From: Bacillus sp. FJAT-22090
GTDB lineage: Bacteria; Bacillota; Bacilli; Bacillales_A; Planococcaceae
NCBI RefSeq assembly: GCF_001278755.1
Contig: NZ_CP012601.1
Span: 2,356,001 to 2,420,000 of the forward strand
Reading direction: 5' to 3'
Length of the DNA stretch: 64,000 nucleotides
The notes under the pieces are model-generated. The model was not told the DNA's origin and did not search any database. It saw only the letters and a program-made list of their open reading frames with translations. Made by a program: the position numbers and the translations under genes. Below, piece after piece: positions 61,401-64,000 of the stretch; within the stretch, counting starts at the first letter, position 1; every line of letters starts with the position of its first letter.

Positions 61401-63759
61401 CACCGTTAATATGGATATAGCCAAGAATTTCAGAACCATTTGGTGCTGTCGCTTTGGAAGCAGTCAATGTAACATTTAATAATTGCTCCCCTGCCAACGT
61501 GAATGTTGGTTTATCAATAGTTAGTTTTGCATCACCGAAAGTTTTTGTCGTATCAACCGTTACATTATAATTTCCACCCTGTCCCTTTATATCTTTCACA
61601 AGAATTTGTTTCGTAACAGAGATATTATTTTCCTTAAGGGATTGTGGACCGAATGTTACAGTACCTTTCTTATTTTCAACAATTGCTCCAGTTCCGTCTA
61701 AAACAGCTGTGTCTAAAGCATAGGCAAGTACATTCGGACGAGCTGCTGCATAAGCATTTACACGTCCAGCACCTTGAGCGAATACATCGTATTTTGCTGT
61801 ATTCAGCACTTTTGCTGTATTAGACAGTGCTACTTTTACATCGAATGCATTCCAACTTGGATTTGCTTGTTGGACAAGCGCTGCAATCCCTGCGATATGC
61901 GGTGTTGCCATCGATGTTCCCGTTTTGCGATCATAAGCTTCATTATAAACAGCATCTGGAAAATCTGCTTTGTACATTGGAATAGTAGACATAATATTCG
62001 TTCCAGGTGCACTTACATCTGGCTTGATATCGAAGTTAGGAGTAGTTGGTCCACGGGAACTTGAGTCGTTTACTTCGTCTCCAGTTGTATTAGCAGAGCC
62101 AAATTTACCAAATGTAACTTTTCCTGCTCCGTTTGCTAATGCTGCTCGAATTGCATCCCCATCTGTTTGGGACATATCAAACGTCGGTAGGAAAGCAAAT
62201 GAATCACCTAGAAACGTTCCAGATGCATTTGGTGCATTCGTACCACCAGCAAAGTTATGAATAATAGTTGCAACTGCTCCGTTTGCTTTTGCATGTGCAA
62301 TTTTATCGACAAATGCAATGCTACCACGAGAGATCAACGCAACCTTACCGTTTACATCGATTCCTTGATAATCCTTCGCTTCACCGTTTCCAGGAACAGC
62401 AACTAAGTCAAATTCCCCTTGAAGTTGTGTTGCTAGGTCTTTCCCAAAGGTAGTTCCCATCAACTGTAATTGCTTAGTAAGGTTATATTGACCAACCTTA
62501 ACATTCACTTCTCCGTTGTACATTGTTTCTGGGTTCGTTGTGTTACCAACTGCAATACCTAAACGGGCAGTAGATGGGGTTCCTATTGTTCCTCTGTTTG
62601 GACCTGAGTTACCTGTTGCTACAACTGCGATTGTTCCAGCCATCATAGCGTTATTGATTGCGAAAGATCCGCTATCCGTTTCAGAGTTATTCTCCCCACC
62701 AAGTGATAGGTTAATAACATCCATTCCTTCAATTACAGCTGTGTCAATCGCTTTTACGATTCCAGAATTAGCCCCACTTCCATATGCTCCAAGCACACGA
62801 TAAGCGTAAAGATCCACTTTAGGAGCAATCCCTTTAATGCCGTATTCGTTGGCACCAATTGCTGCGATCGTACCTGCAACATGCGTACCGTGAGATGTAT
62901 AGAATGCACTTCCTCGAGCATTAAACTCTGGTGTTCCTGCAGGACGTTCTACAGGTGAAGTTTCCGATGCATCATCAGCCGAACGTGTTCTTGTATAGTC
63001 TGATGAATTAGGGATAAAGTTCTTTCCACCTTTATAAATACCTGCAAATTCTGGGTGGTTTGCATCGATTCCTGTATCAAGTACTGCTACTTTAATGCCT
63101 TGTCCTTCAAATCCTTCGTTCCAAAGCTTTTCAATTCCTAGGAATGAAATACTTGTATTCATCTTTGCTTCTATTTTCTTATCTTTTAAAGTAGTATTTG
63201 TCGGTTTAGATTTTTTTGGTTCTTCCATCGCATAAACGATTGTATCAGGCTCGACTAACGTAACTCCTTGAACAGTAAGTAATTTTGGGAGGTCATTCGC
63301 TTTTACAACCGCTGCAAAACCGTTTAAAACTGTATCGAATGAATAACCTTGTTTAATAGAAATATTTTTTAAACTTAATTCTTTTTTTACAGATGTTTGT
63401 TGTGCTTTTACTTTCGTCCTAACTTGATTTTGTTGTGAGGTTGAAAATGCTTTCCCTTTTAATTCGCTAATTCCTTTTTCAAGGGCAACCGGTTTTTCAG
63501 ATAAATGTATGATTACTGCAACATCTTGATTGCCCGATAGTTTTTCTAAATCTTTGTGTAGTTTTGGTCCACCATCCAACACATTCAATTGCTCTGCGAT
63601 TGCTGCTTTTAGTTGTAAAGTGCTTTCGCTAGGAGCATTTTGTTTAAATGGCTTTGTACCTGTGTTTGCAGATGCAGTCATTATAGGACTAAACATCGCA
63701 AAGATCATAGCTAGTACCAGGAATGAACTAAATAACCTACTAACTAATCTTTTTTTCAA
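58480..63759 (-). CDS. large secreted subtilisin-family (S8) protease with eight Ig-like (Big_2) repeats
   Basis: 1759 aa. Signal peptide (~1-31, ending TASA), an I9 propeptide (VAVIIHLSEKPVALEKGI to LVEPDTIV), and a catalytic domain with Asp in AVLDTGIDANHPEF, His in SHGTHVAGTIAA, oxyanion Asn in ATGNSGPN and Ser in GTSMATPHIAG. A PA domain is inserted before the Ser (GKVALISRGSIAFVDKIAHA). Fn3-like domains follow, then eight 88-residue Big_2 repeats and a short tail. No SLH, LPxTG or SbsC-type anchor is seen, so it is released or held by the repeats. The TTG at 63757-63759 is preferred because AAAGGGGGA lies six bases upstream; an ATG 33 bases further has no site. Confidence 0.93.
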   Translation of the reverse strand: MKKRLVSRLFSSFLVLAMIFAMFSPIMTASANTGTKPFKQNAPSESTLQLKAAIAEQLNVLDGGPKLHKDLEKLSGNQDVAVIIHLSEKPVALEKGISELKGKAFSTSQQNQVRTKVKAQQTSVKKELSLKNISIKQGYSFDTVLNGFAAVVKANDLPKLLTVQGVTLVEPDTIVYAMEEPKKSKPTNTTLKDKKIEAKMNTSISFLGIEKLWNEGFEGQGIKVAVLDTGIDANHPEFAGIYKGGKNFIPNSSDYTRTRSADDASETSPVERPAGTPEFNARGSAFYTSHGTHVAGTIAAIGANEYGIKGIAPKVDLYAYRVLGAYGSGANSGIVKAIDTAVIEGMDVINLSLGGENNSETDSGSFAINNAMMAGTIAVVATGNSGPNRGTIGTPSTARLGIAVGNTTNPETMYNGEVNVKVGQYNLTKQLQLMGTTFGKDLATQLQGEFDLVAVPGNGEAKDYQGIDVNGKVALISRGSIAFVDKIAHAKANGAVATIIHNFAGGTNAPNASGTFLGDSFAFLPTFDMSQTDGDAIRAALANGAGKVTFGKFGSANTTGDEVNDSSSRGPTTPNFDIKPDVSAPGTNIMSTIPMYKADFPDAVYNEAYDRKTGTSMATPHIAGIAALVQQANPSWNAFDVKVALSNTAKVLNTAKYDVFAQGAGRVNAYAAARPNVLAYALDTAVLDGTGAIVENKKGTVTFGPQSLKENNISVTKQILVKDIKGQGGNYNVTVDTTKTFGDAKLTIDKPTFTLAGEQLLNVTLTASKATAPNGSEILGYIHINGGGSEISLPFAADFGGVAATEIRNMAITGTDLSFNGDGVKDSAVLSFTLTGDVATNYIEIWDIMNPEGGEYGDGYIGYLHAGSSLGKGSYTLNVAGQYKPWGSAPATTIPDGLYTIDFTAQAATGVIGDYVGPVVVKTTKPAITGSVKDGIATGHVTDKYIEYNEELYLYGLEYDLNEKLNASYIATINGNTAAAVDFDLAQDGSFTFPVTAGTDSVTVVIKDAAGNVGEALIYENDNPEPEPVVTLSVNPTKVDLETGGTAQLSVTETTTPAEGTATVKDVTATATYAIADESVAKVSNGLVTAVGKGSTTITITHGKNNVTVNVTVKDPVVIVPGVKLVANKTQIDLEPKKEAQLTIKEVTTRADGTIKQQDVTKAAKYTVANNKVANVKDGLVTAKAVGSTTITAKYGKNEVTIKVDVTEPVVTLVANKTQLDLDPGKEAQLTIKEVTTGADGKTKQQDVTKAATYKVADGKVASVKNGLVTAKAAGSTTITAKYGKNEVTINVTVTAPGVTLTANKTQIDLEPGKEAQLIIKEVTTTADGKTKQVDVTKAATYTVANSKVATVTNGLVIAKAAGTTTISVKYGKNELNVNVNVTEPVVTLIPNKTQIDLEPGKEAQLTIKEVITSADGKTKQSDVTNFATYKVANNKVATVSSGLIKAKAVGSTTITVKYGKNEATVNVTVTEPEVTLTTNKTQIDLEPGKESQLTIKEVTTTVDGKTTERNVTKNATYKVANGQVASVNEGVVKAKATGSSTITVKYGKNELTVNVTVTEPQVTLSVDKTQIDLEPGKEAQLSIKEVTTTADGKTTERDVTTAATYKVADGKVASVTNGLVRAKATGNTTITVKYGKNEVTVNVAVTEPVVTLVANQTQIDLESGKQAQLTLKEVTTTADGRTTERDVTTAATYKVANSKVASVSNGLVSAKEVGSTTISVKYGKNEVTVNVIVKEPELRSIVPNSESSIPGSEAIPTI
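58545..60670 (-). repeat. eight tandem 264-bp repeats coding Big_2 domains
   Basis: Units share motifs VDLETGG/IDLEPGKEAQL, TIKEVTT, ADGKT, KVA-x-V-x-NGLV and STTI-x-x-KYGKNEVTVNV. Units 2-8 are exactly or nearly 88 codons each and very alike at DNA level; the first (N-terminal) unit is more diverged (TETTTPAEGTATVKDV). Recent duplication is likely, so repeat number may vary and short-read assemblies may collapse here. Confidence 0.9.
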
Positions 63760-64000
63760 TATATTTCCCCCTTTTAACACAGTCGACTCCACTCTTTGAA
63801 AGGATAGATTTGTCCAATGATATTACAAAAGACCTCATCCTTTATAGGAAATGAAGTAACATATGCATAGTGTGATACTGTCCTAATGTATGTCCTAGTC
63901 CATATTTCTATGACGAATTGAAAAAAGTAATGATTATTATTCGTCTTGTAACCTATTTTAAAAAAAATTGTTTCTGATTCACTGATGTACAAGTGTGACT
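63760..64000. other. upstream region of the subtilase gene, to window end
   Basis: Holds the ribosome binding site and presumably the promoter of the protease gene. A 72-codon frame here has no binding site and no family-like sequence. Nothing else is recognised. Confidence 0.4.

Noticed and set aside
63774..63992. 72-codon minus-strand frame upstream of the subtilase
   Set aside because: No binding site, no recognisable sequence, and it runs into the promoter and leader region of the protease gene.

Overview
The window looks like chromosomal DNA of a low-GC Gram-positive spore-former of the Bacillales, closest in flavour to Psychrobacillus, Lysinibacillus or another Caryophanaceae (Planococcaceae) relative. 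Evidence: strong AGGAGG-type ribosome binding sites, frequent TTG and GTG starts, a ComK homologue, a YoxD-like reductase, a CcpA (cre) site, a sigma-B type promoter, and wall-binding domains resembling the N-terminus of the Geobacillus S-layer protein SbsC. No rRNA, tRNA, CRISPR array, plasmid origin or complete transposon was seen. The only mobile DNA is the decayed 5' end of an IS3-family element.

Layout. 1-3.6 kb: a partial secreted lamin-tail-domain protein, a secreted 5'-nucleotidase-type phosphatase and a DUF457 membrane hydrolase. 3.9-5.1 kb: comK divergent from a small sigma factor. 5.3-9.6 kb: secreted M14 peptidase, RNase H-like protein, a shortened glucose-6-phosphate-isomerase-like protein and an Xre/TPR (RRNPP-like) regulator with a perfect dyad between them. 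10.2-15.9 kb: a small secreted protein, a GAF-PAS-GGDEF-EAL protein, and an acetolactate-synthase-like enzyme with a CMD-family partner. 16.4-20.3 kb: an operon of ascorbate-type PTS (EIIA, EIIB, EIIC) and a two-subunit transketolase under a probable cre site. 20.5-22.6 kb: a probable sigma-B gene and a NERD gene broken by one in-frame stop, among 21-bp-periodic repeats. 22.6-27.2 kb: wall-associated cyclic-nucleotide phosphodiesterase/nucleotidase, SDR reductase, Nudix hydrolase. 27.5-33.0 kb: a catabolic-looking operon (Nramp-like transporter, NAD-dependent epimerase, DapA-like aldolase, regulator, Gfo/Idh/MocA dehydrogenase). 33.3-39.7 kb: an Opp/Dpp peptide ABC transporter operon containing a class-A beta-lactamase-like serine hydrolase. 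40-43.8 kb: zinc-ribbon membrane protein, a secreted protein with a truncated copy of itself, and a MacB-type ABC exporter. 43.8-55.6 kb: a Wzx/Wzy polysaccharide locus with a complete UDP-N,N'-diacetylbacillosamine-type set (EpsC, EpsN, EpsM and EpsL-like) and a CapA/B/C-type tyrosine-kinase control module. 55.7-63.8 kb: three exported proteins, ending in a 1759-residue subtilase with eight Ig-like repeats.

How they fit together. Much of the window serves the cell surface: polysaccharide synthesis, proteins with SbsC-type wall-polymer-binding domains, secreted nucleotidases and proteases that scavenge nutrients, and an oligopeptide importer. The most unusual non-coding feature is a family of five ~110-bp elements, all in the same orientation, each with five GACAA motifs at exactly 21-bp spacing and a fixed ATG-containing head. 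Next are two long perfect palindromes sharing a core but with different, still self-complementary, arms. Other points of note are a likely ATT start codon, several decayed gene remnants in intergenic DNA, and an Nramp-like transporter without the metal-binding motifs.
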